Source: Desulfuromonas sp.
GTDB taxonomy: Bacteria; Desulfobacterota; Desulfuromonadia; Desulfuromonadales; UBA2294
Assembly: GCA_002868925.1 (NCBI GenBank)
Contig: PKTZ01000209.1
Coordinates: 1-32,423 of the forward strand
Length of the DNA: 32,423 nucleotides
Direction of reading: 5' to 3'
Shown here: in pieces, positions 16,556 to 24,796 of the stretch
How positions within the stretch are numbered: position 1 is the first letter of the stretch
Layout: each line of letters starts with the position of its first letter
Position numbers and translations under genes: made by a program
Notes under the pieces: generated by a model
Database searches by the model: none
Told to the model about the DNA's origin: nothing
The model's input: only the letters and a program-made list of their open reading frames with translations

Positions 16556-16584
16556 TTAAAGTCAAATGTCGTTCGTGCTATAAT
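16556..16584 (+). promoter_or_regulatory. Putative extended -10 promoter for the zinc-ribbon gene
   Basis: TGCTATAAT, a perfect extended -10 with TATAAT at 16579-16584, is preceded 17 nt upstream by the weak -35 TTAAAG. It lies about 45 nt before the start codon at 16631. Confidence 0.55.
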
Positions 16585-16630
16585 TGTGCGGTCTATATAA
16601 AGTTAATTTCTACCTTGAGGAGATTAGCAA

Positions 16631-17017
16631 ATGAAATGTCCATTGTGTAAAAGCAGGGAACATGTCGAGATCGATTTACATTCGGATGGATTCGCTCAGG
16701 ATGTTCGCGAGTGCGGTGATTGTGGGGCTGTTTGGACTTTCGTTGGCGATGCAATAAGGATCATCAAGGGGAAAGTTGACAAGCGCCAAAAAGTCAGCAC
16801 AAAATTTGTCTGCACTACCTGCAGATGCATGGTCAGCCATGAAACTGATCTGGATGCATTTCAATTCCACGAAGAACAGTATGAGTGCACTGTGTGTGGG
16901 ACTATTTGTTCTGTTGCCCACAACCAGGTTGAAGTCGTAAAGGATTCTCAGAAAGGTTCATTCCTCGACTCGACAGGGGATCTGGTTGAGGCAGACGACT
17001 ACAACACCATTAAATAA
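16631..17017 (+). CDS. Two-zinc-ribbon protein of unknown function
   Basis: A 128-residue protein with two cysteine tetrads, each like a zinc ribbon: CPLC ... CGDCGAVW in the first 35 residues, and CTTC ... CTVCGTIC at about residues 60-98. There is no signal peptide, so it is probably cytoplasmic. Similar ribbons bind nucleic acid or act as redox-insensitive structural zinc sites; no specific role is readable. TTGAGGAG precedes ATG 16631, and its own extended -10 promoter suggests separate expression from the nitrilase/GFA pair. It is the last gene of island B. Confidence 0.75.
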   Translation: MKCPLCKSREHVEIDLHSDGFAQDVRECGDCGAVWTFVGDAIRIIKGKVDKRQKVSTKFVCTTCRCMVSHETDLDAFQFHEEQYECTVCGTICSVAHNQVEVVKDSQKGSFLDSTGDLVEADDYNTIK

Positions 17018-17055
17018 CATTCGTTACAGGTATTATATTCCGAGAAAGAGGGAGT

Positions 17056-17086
17056 AAAGGTTCCTCCTCTTTCCCCGGCCGATCAT
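17056..17086 (+). repeat. Decayed tRNA-Pro 3' end, copy 3 (putative attachment-site remnant)
   Basis: AAGGTTCCTCCTCTTTCCCC followed by GGCCGATCATAAAAAGAGC aligns with the native GGTTCAAATCCTCTCGCCCC and GACCAATCATAAAAAGAGC. It is more diverged than copy 2. The spacing to copy 2 is 2.23 kb. Together the copies bracket two small gene sets. Confidence 0.7.
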
Positions 17087-17122
17087 AAAAAGAGCTCCCG
17101 GAAAATCTGGGGGCTCTTTTAA
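17087..17122 (+). terminator. Intrinsic terminator at the right end of island B
   Basis: AAAAGAGCTCCC (17087-17098) pairs with GGGGGCTCTTTT (17109-17120), one wobble pair, with a 10-nt loop. The stem base is shared with the tRNA-Pro terminator but the upper stem differs. Confidence 0.82.
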
Positions 17123-17272
17123 GCTTTTCCTTCCGGACAAATTTTCCCGCCTGTTTTTTAAGGCATGAAACCTTCCCTCGATAAATGGGGGGCGCATTTC
17201 ACAAAATATATTTATAAATATGCTGATCTATGCTCCCAAGATTGGAGATAATTATTTCCGGAGGAGCAGATT

Positions 17273-17449
17273 ATGATTCGCACACAGTTTTTGTTCATTT
17301 TTCTTCTTTTAACCGGCACCTGCAACCTTCCAGTACATGCAGGTTTTGTCGCAGGCTTTTCCGAAAAAGGCCCGCCGGGAAGGTTTACAGCCGACAACAC
17401 GTCAAGTTTCGGGAACCAGGATTTGGTCATGTCAACCCTTGCAAATTGA
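17273..17449 (+). CDS. Small secreted protein (58 residues)
   Basis: An ATG at 17273 preceded by CCGGAGGAG opens a 58-residue frame with a convincing signal peptide (MIRTQFLFIFLLLTGTCNLP, then VHA before the likely cleavage). The mature part is only about 35 residues, starting GFVAGFSEKGPPGRF. It is followed by an intrinsic terminator, so this is probably a complete monocistronic gene. The mature N-terminus faintly recalls the start of small OB-fold (BOF) periplasmic proteins, which would make this a truncated copy; that is speculative. No frame continuing such a domain was found downstream. Confidence 0.55.
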   Translation: MIRTQFLFIFLLLTGTCNLPVHAGFVAGFSEKGPPGRFTADNTSSFGNQDLVMSTLAN

Positions 17450-17468
17450 GCAGCTTTCAAATTCAAAG

Positions 17469-17502
17469 CCCCCGCCCCGTTGGCTGGGGGATTTTTCTTG
17501 CA
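17469..17502 (+). terminator. Intrinsic terminator after the small secreted protein
   Basis: CCCCCGCC and GGCTGGGGG form a GC-rich stem with one bulged T and a CCGTT loop, followed by ATTTTTC. It separates this gene from the glycan locus. Confidence 0.75.
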
Positions 17503-17642
17503 TCCCCTTCCCCAATCCATCCATAACCTGAAAGATAAATTGAGCTACTAATATATTCATGTTAGCCTTGCCAGCGTTGACATCCCCTCAGTTCTATTTC
17601 CCTGAGGAGGTGACTTTATAAAGGAGTCAAAAAAAAAGACCC

Positions 17643-19073
17643 ATGCTCTTCAATTCAGGCCAATTTCTGTTCTTTGCCATTCCGGTTTTCGCCGCTTATT
17701 ATCTGCTACCACATCGCGCCCAAAATGTCCTACTGCTGGTTGCGAGCTACTACTTTTATGGATCCTGGGACGATCGTTTCCTCAGCCTCATCCTGATATC
17801 CACCCTGGTTGATTACTTTGCCGCGCTGGGGATAGAGAACGCGCGCAGGGGAAACAAACAAAAAACGGCTCACCTCTGGCTGACGACCAGTGTACTCGTC
17901 AACCTGGGAATCCTTGCAACCTTCAAGTACTTTAATTTTTTCACAGAAAGCTTTGCGGCATTCGCACAAATGTTCGGCTGGTCGGTCTCTGCATTTAGGC
18001 TCGACATCATTCTGCCGGTCGGGATATCATTCTACACCTTTCAGACTATGAGCTACACCATCGACATCTTTCGTGCTCGCCAGCAACCGACACGGAACAT
18101 CCTTGACTTTGCTGTTTATGTCGCATTTTTCCCCCAACTAATGGCCGGGCCGATTGAGCGTTCCAAAAAACTTATTCCCCAGCTGGAAAAACCACGAACA
18201 GTCAACGCTGATGGCATCTGTCGGGGATCCTGGCTGATCCTGTGGGGCCTCTTTAAAAAGGTTTACATTGCCGACAACCTGGCTGTCTACTGCGGGTGGG
18301 TTTTCGACCGCCATGCAGACCTCGGCGGGCTTGACATTATACTCGGCCTTTTTTCTTTTTTGATACAGATATATTGCGACTTTTCCGGCTATTCCGACAT
18401 GGCCGTGGGACTAGCTCTGCTGCTCGGGATTAAACTGAGTCTGAATTTCCATCTCCCTTTCTTCGCCAGCAACCCGGGTGAATTCTGGCGCAGGTGGCAC
18501 ATCACCCTCGGCAACTGGTTTCGAGATTACGTCTACGGGCCAATCAGCCGGAAGTACAATCATTTCTGGTCGAAACATGCCGCCCTGATACTCACTATGC
18601 TACTGATCGGATTATGGCATGGCGCAGACTGGCATTTTGTTGTATTCGGTGGTATATGGGGCGTGTGTATGGTCGGACATTTATTGTTCAGACCGAAAAT
18701 TTCAGCTATTTCGAGAAGGTATCGGGACATTAAACCGACCATACATGCCTTGGGAATTCTTTTTACACTCTATTTCGTAATTATGAGTGTCGCCTTTTTT
18801 CGCGGACATACCCTGCAACAAGCAACCGAGCTTCTGCTTCGGACTCACACCAACTTCACGTCATCCGTAAACTTCTGGCTCGATTTCAAGTCGGTTATGT
18901 TCTACGTCCTGCCATTGATCATTCTCCAAATTTGGCAGTACAAAAAAAGAACACTGGATGTCCTCAAAACAGCGCCATTCCCGATGCGCCTAGGTATCCC
19001 CCTGATCCTTTTTCTTCTGTTGGTCACAAATGGAGAACTGGTGGACAATGCGTTCATTTACTTCCAGTTTTAA
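17643..19073 (+). CDS. MBOAT-family membrane O-acyltransferase (AlgI-like)
   Basis: A 476-residue polytopic membrane protein of the AlgI-type MBOAT family, which moves acyl (usually acetyl) groups across the membrane to a glycan or other extracytoplasmic acceptor. It begins with the characteristic MLFNSGQFLFF. It carries FHLPFFASNPGEFWRRWHIT and the invariant His in LIGLWHGADWHF (about residue 320). An AAGGAG lies about 16 nt upstream, with a TTGACA hexamer at 17577-17582 lacking a good -10. Its end overlaps the SGNH gene, a pairing typical of polysaccharide O-acetylation systems. The acceptor is probably made by the converging minus-strand operon (inference). Confidence 0.93.
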   Translation: MLFNSGQFLFFAIPVFAAYYLLPHRAQNVLLLVASYYFYGSWDDRFLSLILISTLVDYFAALGIENARRGNKQKTAHLWLTTSVLVNLGILATFKYFNFFTESFAAFAQMFGWSVSAFRLDIILPVGISFYTFQTMSYTIDIFRARQQPTRNILDFAVYVAFFPQLMAGPIERSKKLIPQLEKPRTVNADGICRGSWLILWGLFKKVYIADNLAVYCGWVFDRHADLGGLDIILGLFSFLIQIYCDFSGYSDMAVGLALLLGIKLSLNFHLPFFASNPGEFWRRWHITLGNWFRDYVYGPISRKYNHFWSKHAALILTMLLIGLWHGADWHFVVFGGIWGVCMVGHLLFRPKISAISRRYRDIKPTIHALGILFTLYFVIMSVAFFRGHTLQQATELLLRTHTNFTSSVNFWLDFKSVMFYVLPLIILQIWQYKKRTLDVLKTAPFPMRLGIPLILFLLLVTNGELVDNAFIYFQF

Positions 19074-20097
19074 AGCCTTTGTCAGCGAATACCGAGTCGG
19101 TTTGGCCTTGGTTCTCCTGCTTGTCGGCGCTGAATTAATCTTCAGGGTGACCACCTTCGGGCCGACTTCAGTAATAAAACCCTGGCAGTACCTCCCTTTA
19201 AGACTTCAATTTTCCGGACTCAAGGAACACGGTGGCAAAAAAGACCCCATCCCCAAACTTGTCGCGAACAGGAATTCGTACTTCAAAGGTGCACCATTTT
19301 CGACAAACAGTTTTGGCTTCAGAGACCGTGAATTCAACGTTGTCAAGCCCGAGGGAACTATCCGGATCGCAGTGCTTGGAGCATCTATTACGATGGGTTC
19401 CGGCGTAAAGGATCAGGAAATCTACTCCCGGGTGCTTCAAAATTTGTTCACACAGGACGAGCACCCGCAGGTGGAGATCCTCAACTTCGCCATCGGGGGT
19501 TATAATTCATCGGATATCATTGCTGTCTACGAAACGCATATCACCCGTTTTAAAGTGGATGTCGTTGTGTTGAATTTCTACCCGGAAAAATCTGATTTTG
19601 TGGCAAGAAACTACCGGGACAAGTCCAAGCGGGTAGAATGGCATCACCTGCAACAATATCTCGGCTATTCCTTCATTGCCAACTGGCTTCGCGTCGACAT
19701 GAACAACTGGCGCAGACACAACCTGGCAAAGGACTGGAAAAAGAGGGGGATCGAGAGTCGTGAAAAAGAGGTCGTGGACAAGCTGGATCTCATAAAAACT
19801 TTCAATGCAAATCTCGCCGCAACAGGAATCGATCTTTTTTTGATCAGGCTTCCTCTCCCGGAGAAAGAGGATCAACTTCCGACATCTGTATCATACAACG
19901 ATAAAAGACAGTCAACCCTCGATTGGCTGCAACGTTTCGATGATGTCTCCTACGTGGACTACGAACAACAACTGGCAGGCAGGATTTCCGATAAAGACAT
20001 TATCTACCCGGGAGACAATCACCCGAATGCACGCGTCCATCGGCTCTATGCAGAAGCGATCTACGAAGACCTCGAACCGTTCTTGTTCAGTCGATAA
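19030..20097 (+). CDS. SGNH/GDSL-type membrane-anchored protein, partner of MBOAT
   Basis: A 355-residue protein with one N-terminal membrane helix (about residues 22-40) and an extracytoplasmic SGNH-hydrolase-like domain. Block I is VLGASITMGSGV (GAS in place of GDS, nucleophile Ser kept), block II is NFAIGGYNSSD, and block V is DNHPNARVH with the catalytic Asp and His. Such proteins often complete acyl transfer begun by an MBOAT (compare AlgI with AlgJ/AlgX). ATG 19030 overlaps the MBOAT gene by 44 nt; ATG 19048 is an alternative. It ends 37 nt from the converging glycosyltransferase gene, with no clear terminator between. Confidence 0.85.
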   Translation: MENWWTMRSFTSSFKAFVSEYRVGLALVLLLVGAELIFRVTTFGPTSVIKPWQYLPLRLQFSGLKEHGGKKDPIPKLVANRNSYFKGAPFSTNSFGFRDREFNVVKPEGTIRIAVLGASITMGSGVKDQEIYSRVLQNLFTQDEHPQVEILNFAIGGYNSSDIIAVYETHITRFKVDVVVLNFYPEKSDFVARNYRDKSKRVEWHHLQQYLGYSFIANWLRVDMNNWRRHNLAKDWKKRGIESREKEVVDKLDLIKTFNANLAATGIDLFLIRLPLPEKEDQLPTSVSYNDKRQSTLDWLQRFDDVSYVDYEQQLAGRISDKDIIYPGDNHPNARVHRLYAEAIYEDLEPFLFSR

Positions 20098-20134
20098 ATA
20101 AGCTATTCTGAAACAATGGTTTTTTGTCGATCGT

Positions 20135-21256
20135 TTAATTGAAATTGAATTGATTGAGGATTGTATTGACGTGTTGGGTGAAAGATTCCCTGAAATTCTG
20201 GATAGAGAATTGTATCGCGTTTTGCTGGCAATCATATGGAGAGATTGAAAGGCTTTCAAAATCCTCGATAGCCTGTCGCAGTGACGCTTCCGTTTGCTCT
20301 CCAAAGAAGACACCTGTCGGACTTGAGACCTGCCCCCCACTTATGGTTTCAAGAGCCCCGCCTTTTCCGAATGCGATTACCGGCGTTCCGCATGCCTGGG
20401 CCTCGACGGGAGTGATGCCGAAATCCTCCTCCGCGGCAAAAATAAAGGCATTAGCTCTTTGCATGTGATCGCGGAGAACTTCGAAAGGCTGGTAGCCCAT
20501 AACGTTAACGTTTCTGGTTGCGATCTTCCTGACCAGTTCATACTCGGGGCCGTCACCGATAACAACGAGTTTTTTGTCGGGAAAATTGGCAAATGTTTCG
20601 ACGATGAGGCGAGTCTTCTTGTAAGGAACCATCCTTCCGGCCGCCAGGTAAAAGTCTTCCTTCTTCTCAACCAGCTCAAAGCTTCCGGTATCGACAGGCG
20701 GGTAGATCGTTTCGGCGTCACGTCCGTAGCATTGCCTGACCCGTTCCGCGACAAAATCGGAGTTGGCGATGAAAGAGTTAACCCGTCCCGAATTGTTTTT
20801 ATCCCAGGTACGAAGTCGATTCAGGACCGCATCCAGGAAAAAGCGCTTCATCCCCCTGCCGTAATTGTATTCCTGCAAATATTGATTTCGAAAAAACCAG
20901 GCGTAGCGCATGGGAGTATGGATATAGCAGATATGGGGTTGATCCTTGCGGGTCACAACACCTTTGGCGATGGAATGGGAGCTTGAGAGAACAACATCGT
21001 AACCGGACAAGTCGAGGCGTTCGATGGCTCTGGGCATCAGAGGGAGGTATTTACGAAAGTGAGTGCGGGCCAGGGGCAGGTTCTGGATGAACGTGGTCGC
21101 AACCGGCTTATTCTGTATGAAATGTCTTTGGCCTTCCGGCAAAAAATCGACGAGGCTGAACAGGTCGGCCTCCGGAAAGCAGTTAAGCATCTGTTCCAGG
21201 ACCTTTTCCGCACCTGCGTAGGTGACCAGCCAGTCATGAACGATAGCGATCTTCAT
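20135..21256 (-). CDS. GT4-family glycosyltransferase (WbaZ/mannosyltransferase-like)
   Basis: A 373-residue GT-B glycosyltransferase. The N-terminus MKIAIVHDWLVTYAGAEKVL and HICYIHTPMRYAW are typical of O-antigen mannosyltransferase-like enzymes. The C-terminal donor-binding half has YLAAGRMVPYKK and the EX7E-type motif in EEDFGITPVEAQACGTPV. It is cytoplasmic and probably transfers a sugar from a nucleotide-sugar donor to a lipid-linked acceptor; the sugar is not readable. It is the last gene of the minus-strand glycan operon, starting 6 nt after the preceding glycosyltransferase stop. Confidence 0.92.
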   Translation of the reverse strand: MKIAIVHDWLVTYAGAEKVLEQMLNCFPEADLFSLVDFLPEGQRHFIQNKPVATTFIQNLPLARTHFRKYLPLMPRAIERLDLSGYDVVLSSSHSIAKGVVTRKDQPHICYIHTPMRYAWFFRNQYLQEYNYGRGMKRFFLDAVLNRLRTWDKNNSGRVNSFIANSDFVAERVRQCYGRDAETIYPPVDTGSFELVEKKEDFYLAAGRMVPYKKTRLIVETFANFPDKKLVVIGDGPEYELVRKIATRNVNVMGYQPFEVLRDHMQRANAFIFAAEEDFGITPVEAQACGTPVIAFGKGGALETISGGQVSSPTGVFFGEQTEASLRQAIEDFESLSISPYDCQQNAIQFSIQNFRESFTQHVNTILNQFNFN

Positions 21257-21262
21257 GACATG

Positions 21263-22627
21263 TCACGCCTGCGTCTTGTCGGATAAAGACAATACGATCT
21301 GAACAAACTCTTTTGTGCTTTCCTCCCAGTTTGGCCACTGAAAGTCTTTTTTCTCGACCTTCACCCCCATGTTCTTATCTCTGACCCATTGTTCAAGCTG
21401 ATCGGCCAAAGACTCCGGAGAAGTGAGATCGAAAAAATGGCAATGCCCTTTGCCGATTTCGACAAAAGACGGTATCTCACTGGCAAACATTTCGAGCCCC
21501 TGCATCAAACCTTCGACGACGGGGAGACCGAAACCTTCGGCGATCGACGGGCACACCATGCAATCGGCCCTTTTTATCGTTTCGGCCAAGTCATTGTCAT
21601 GGGCATTGGCAAGGTGCAACAGTCGCGTGCCGAAATCTTCGTGTCTCTCGATGCGTTCAATGATATCGGTGTTTTTCCACCCTCTCCGGCCGACAATAAT
21701 CAGGGAAACATTGACATCTCTTTGGCGCAGGATGTCATAAACATCAAGCAGGAACGCGTGGTTCTTACGCGGTTCGATTGTGCCGACGGTCAGCATGGCT
21801 CTTCCCGGTGTATTCCAGATCGGCTGAAGATACCCGGGATTCACATTTGATGAAGAGACCAAGTCGAGCTCGGCCCCGAGCCGGAATGAACCGCTCTGAT
21901 GCTTTTTCTCGCGGAGATCGGGGTGCTCTATTAAATATTTTTCCAGGGAATCCCGTGTCGCTTCGGAGTTTGTGATAAAGAAATCCGCCATCGGGACAAT
22001 ACGTTTAAACCAGTCGACATATCCCCTTCTCGTAATTTCTTCACACGTTTCAGGGAGCAGCAAGGGGAACAGGTCATGGAACATGGCGCCAACCTGGATA
22101 CCCTGTTCGCTTTGCGCTTCCGCCAAAGCCTCCAGCATATCGTGAGATCGCCATGTCGAATCGACCAGGGCAACGATATCCCCGCGGCGAAAATTCACGA
22201 ACCGTCCTCGCAAAACGTTTATTGGATTATGCAACAGCCCCATCAAGAAATAGGGCAGCTCCAACTTGAGTGAAGATTTCACCTCGTCGGAGGCCGTCTC
22301 ATTAGAGATCGTTTCTGCTGCACCGAATTTTTCTGCAAGTTTTCTTTTCAGAAGTACCGGATTTAACAAGTGGATATGGAGGGCATGAAAAAGGAGACGT
22401 CGGACTATTCTATTTAACCTTGCAAAAAAGTAGGGCTTTACCTTGATTTTTGAGTCGAGGCTGCAAAATCCGAAACCTGTCCAGATGATCGGCTTGATCT
22501 CAAGCTCAGCACCCCCCATATCAAGGCCGTGATTGGCAAGATTCCTGACGACCCGCTGGATGCCGCTGTTTCCACCATTGTAGTAGGTATGAGTACACTC
22601 GATAAAAAGTCTTCGTTTGTTTTCCAT
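21263..22627 (-). CDS. GT4-family glycosyltransferase
   Basis: A 454-residue GT4 glycosyltransferase. The N-terminal half starts with RLFIECTHTYYNGGNSGIQRVVRN, a form common in glycosyltransferases of surface-glycan clusters. The C-terminal half contains LTVGTIEPRKNH and the donor-site motif CPSIAEGFGLPVVEGL. It is longer than usual because of a spacer at about residues 75-150. A GTG start 18 nt upstream (22645) is an alternative; ATG 22627 has GGGGAAA at moderate spacing. It lies between the fifth sulfotransferase and the second glycosyltransferase, so chain building and sulfation appear co-regulated. Confidence 0.9.
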   Translation of the reverse strand: MENKRRLFIECTHTYYNGGNSGIQRVVRNLANHGLDMGGAELEIKPIIWTGFGFCSLDSKIKVKPYFFARLNRIVRRLLFHALHIHLLNPVLLKRKLAEKFGAAETISNETASDEVKSSLKLELPYFLMGLLHNPINVLRGRFVNFRRGDIVALVDSTWRSHDMLEALAEAQSEQGIQVGAMFHDLFPLLLPETCEEITRRGYVDWFKRIVPMADFFITNSEATRDSLEKYLIEHPDLREKKHQSGSFRLGAELDLVSSSNVNPGYLQPIWNTPGRAMLTVGTIEPRKNHAFLLDVYDILRQRDVNVSLIIVGRRGWKNTDIIERIERHEDFGTRLLHLANAHDNDLAETIKRADCMVCPSIAEGFGLPVVEGLMQGLEMFASEIPSFVEIGKGHCHFFDLTSPESLADQLEQWVRDKNMGVKVEKKDFQWPNWEESTKEFVQIVLSLSDKTQA

Positions 22628-22660
22628 GATCAGTTGTTTCCCCACTCCCCAAATTGCAGA

Positions 22661-23614
22661 TTACAGCGGATAGCCATGTTTTGCGAGGTCAAGGTTGAAC
22701 GTTTCGGCAAGCCAACGGTTTCCGGATTTTGTGGTCTCCGAAATTTCCTTTTTCCAATGCGGGGACAGGGTCGCCTTGGCAGGGACATCATCCGAGTTCG
22801 TTTCAAACAGTTGCTTGCGGTATTTTCTGCCTTTGCAAGTGGCCACAAGCCTGGCTAAGGGCTGATGGTTCAACTTCATCAAGAAATCAAGCTGCCCTTT
22901 CGTGGTTCGTTTATTGTTGTGCTTGTCGCTGGCCAGAGTAACCCCAAGATCACTGTCGATGCCGATAAATTGGCAGATGTCGGAGTAGTATTGCTCCGAG
23001 TTTGCTATCAGTTCCTCGAAAACAAAAACACCGACATTCTCCCGGCCGAACAGCTCCAGCGCGGTTTCGATGTTTCGGCTGTAGGTCAGAACATTTTCCA
23101 GGCCATCGTGGCGGGCCACCCTTTTTTCGAACCATTGATCGACGTCAATATAAGGTTTCATCCCCATCCAATGTCTGTTCCTTTTCACGAAGTTGCCGCC
23201 GATATCCTGGAGATATTCTGAAGGGACCTGCGTCAGCGGGTTACGGAGGGTCAGCATAATGCGGCAATTTTCGAATACCGAAGAGATCAGCTTCATTCGC
23301 AGCAAATGTTTTTCGATGGGGACATTTCCCAACCCCTCCCAGGACCCGAGCATCACCTTGAACGAACCTGTTTTTGCAGAAAGAATCTCTTGGAAAAAAT
23401 CTTTTTTCTCTTCAATGTTCGTACGGTCGGATGTTTTCCAGACCAAAGGGCTCAGATTTTCAAAAATTTCTTTTGTCGCACACCCTTTGGGGTGGCTGCT
23501 TTTGACGTCCTTTCCCAGGTAGAACACTTCCGGGTGTTTGGTAAAGAGCGCCTTCTGCAACGTTGCTGTTCCCGTCTTGGGCAAGCCGATATGAAAAACA
23601 AAAGGTACGTCCAT
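22661..23614 (-). CDS. Sulfotransferase-like protein 5 (subfamily A)
   Basis: A 317-residue sulfotransferase-like protein. The 5'-phosphosulfate loop is FHIGLPKTGTATLQ near the N-terminus, and the 3'-phosphate motif is MLTLRNPLTQVPSEYLQD, with Arg and Ser kept. Other shared blocks are ENVGVFVFEELIA and the ending SGNRWLAETFNLDLAKHGYPL. Expected reaction: transfer of sulfate from PAPS to a glycan hydroxyl or amine (family inference). The frame is open 159 nt further upstream, but that would overlap the preceding gene; ATG 23614, 1 nt beyond that gene's end and preceded by GGGGG, gives the family N-terminus. Most like sulfotransferases 2 and 3. Confidence 0.85.
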   Translation of the reverse strand: MDVPFVFHIGLPKTGTATLQKALFTKHPEVFYLGKDVKSSHPKGCATKEIFENLSPLVWKTSDRTNIEEKKDFFQEILSAKTGSFKVMLGSWEGLGNVPIEKHLLRMKLISSVFENCRIMLTLRNPLTQVPSEYLQDIGGNFVKRNRHWMGMKPYIDVDQWFEKRVARHDGLENVLTYSRNIETALELFGRENVGVFVFEELIANSEQYYSDICQFIGIDSDLGVTLASDKHNNKRTTKGQLDFLMKLNHQPLARLVATCKGRKYRKQLFETNSDDVPAKATLSPHWKKEISETTKSGNRWLAETFNLDLAKHGYPL

Positions 23615-23615
23615 T

Positions 23616-24755
23616 TTATTCCCCCGGGTTGAAATAACCGTTTTTGCGCAATTCAAGCCCGCAATTCTCTTCCAGCCAAAGATTGCCGGCTCTCGTTGTT
23701 TCGTAGACCCTGTCCTGCCATTCCTGTGAAAGTGGGGCGTGGGCTTTGTCGCCGATGACAACAGGCGAGCCATCCTTGCCGAGTCCGATAAGTTCCCGGC
23801 GGCTCTTTTTATCTGCCATCCGGAACTGGAGAGACCTCACCGCTGACGAAGTGATCTCCTTGAGAGTTTGAATCTGGTGAGTGGTCCAGCGGCTGTTATC
23901 CACGTTCGCCTTGACCAGGGAAAGACCTTCTTCGGCATCGATTTCCATCGTTTCGCTGATGTTTCTGAAGAAGCGATCATGGTCCGCAATCAGTTCTTCG
24001 AACAGAAAGACATGGACATTTTCAACTCCGAATTGCTCGGCATATATCTGGATGGTCTCCGGGTACTGGAGGTGTGGAAGAACCTCGCCGTGAAAATTTT
24101 CGTCCATCCATTGATCGATCGTTCGATAATAAGGGGGGCGTCCTCTCTTGGCCCGCGCTCCGATATTGTCTCTTTTCAATTGCTGAAAGTATGCCGATTC
24201 CAGCAAGGCGATCGGTTTGCGCAGGGTCATGATGATTTTCGCTTCGCCAAAGACCTCTTTAAGGTTCCTCGCTCGAACTTTTCGTTTCTCAAGGGTGTCG
24301 GTCGAGTACGATTCCCATGACCAGACCGGCAGCAGGTTTTGCTTTTCTGCCGGTTCCATGATCTTTGCCAGGAGCTCTTTGCAGGCCGGGAAGTCCGGGT
24401 TGTTCAGATCGCCATACACGGTACGACGAACCAACGCCTTGAGCGACGGAGATTTTCCAAAACCGGCCCGACGCTTTTCACTTTTCAAAAAGAATTCCTT
24501 CAGCGATTCCCGGCAGGCGTCGAAATCGAGTTTATAAAGATTTCCATAGGCGATCTGCTGCATCAGGTCGCAAACCTGACGATTGAGGCAGAAATTGTAT
24601 TTCCGGTAGCCTTTGAAAATATGCCCATCAAATCGCCCCAGATAATAGATCTCACTATGATTATTGAACAACCGCCACTGCAGAGTCTTGGTGGCGGTTT
24701 TCGGCATCCCGATATGGATAACCGGGATGCGCTCTTTTCCTTGATTCGGTGTCAT
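23616..24755 (-). CDS. Sulfotransferase-like protein 4 (subfamily B, with internal duplication)
   Basis: A 379-residue sulfotransferase-like protein. PAPS loop: VIHIGMPKTATKTLQWRLF; 3'-phosphate motif: IIMTLRKPIALLESAYFQQL. Later blocks are ENVHVFLFEELIAD, DNSRWTTHQI and GNLWLEENCGLELRKNGY. It is close to sulfotransferase 1 throughout but about 47 residues longer, because a helical segment (IAYGNLYKLDFDACRESLKE) recurs as TVYGDLNNPDFPACKELLAK about 50 residues later, a tandem duplication just before the VWSWESYSTD block. AGGAG is ideally placed before the ATG at 24755. It is separated by 41 nt from gene 3. Confidence 0.85.
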   Translation of the reverse strand: MTPNQGKERIPVIHIGMPKTATKTLQWRLFNNHSEIYYLGRFDGHIFKGYRKYNFCLNRQVCDLMQQIAYGNLYKLDFDACRESLKEFFLKSEKRRAGFGKSPSLKALVRRTVYGDLNNPDFPACKELLAKIMEPAEKQNLLPVWSWESYSTDTLEKRKVRARNLKEVFGEAKIIMTLRKPIALLESAYFQQLKRDNIGARAKRGRPPYYRTIDQWMDENFHGEVLPHLQYPETIQIYAEQFGVENVHVFLFEELIADHDRFFRNISETMEIDAEEGLSLVKANVDNSRWTTHQIQTLKEITSSAVRSLQFRMADKKSRRELIGLGKDGSPVVIGDKAHAPLSQEWQDRVYETTRAGNLWLEENCGLELRKNGYFNPGE

Positions 24756-24796
24756 CTTTACTCCTGTATGGACCTCAACATAAACTTTATCTGGAC

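Noticed and set aside
20098-20134. Possible bidirectional terminator between the convergent SGNH and glycosyltransferase genes
   Set aside because: Only very short A/T-rich complementarity is visible; no stable stem.
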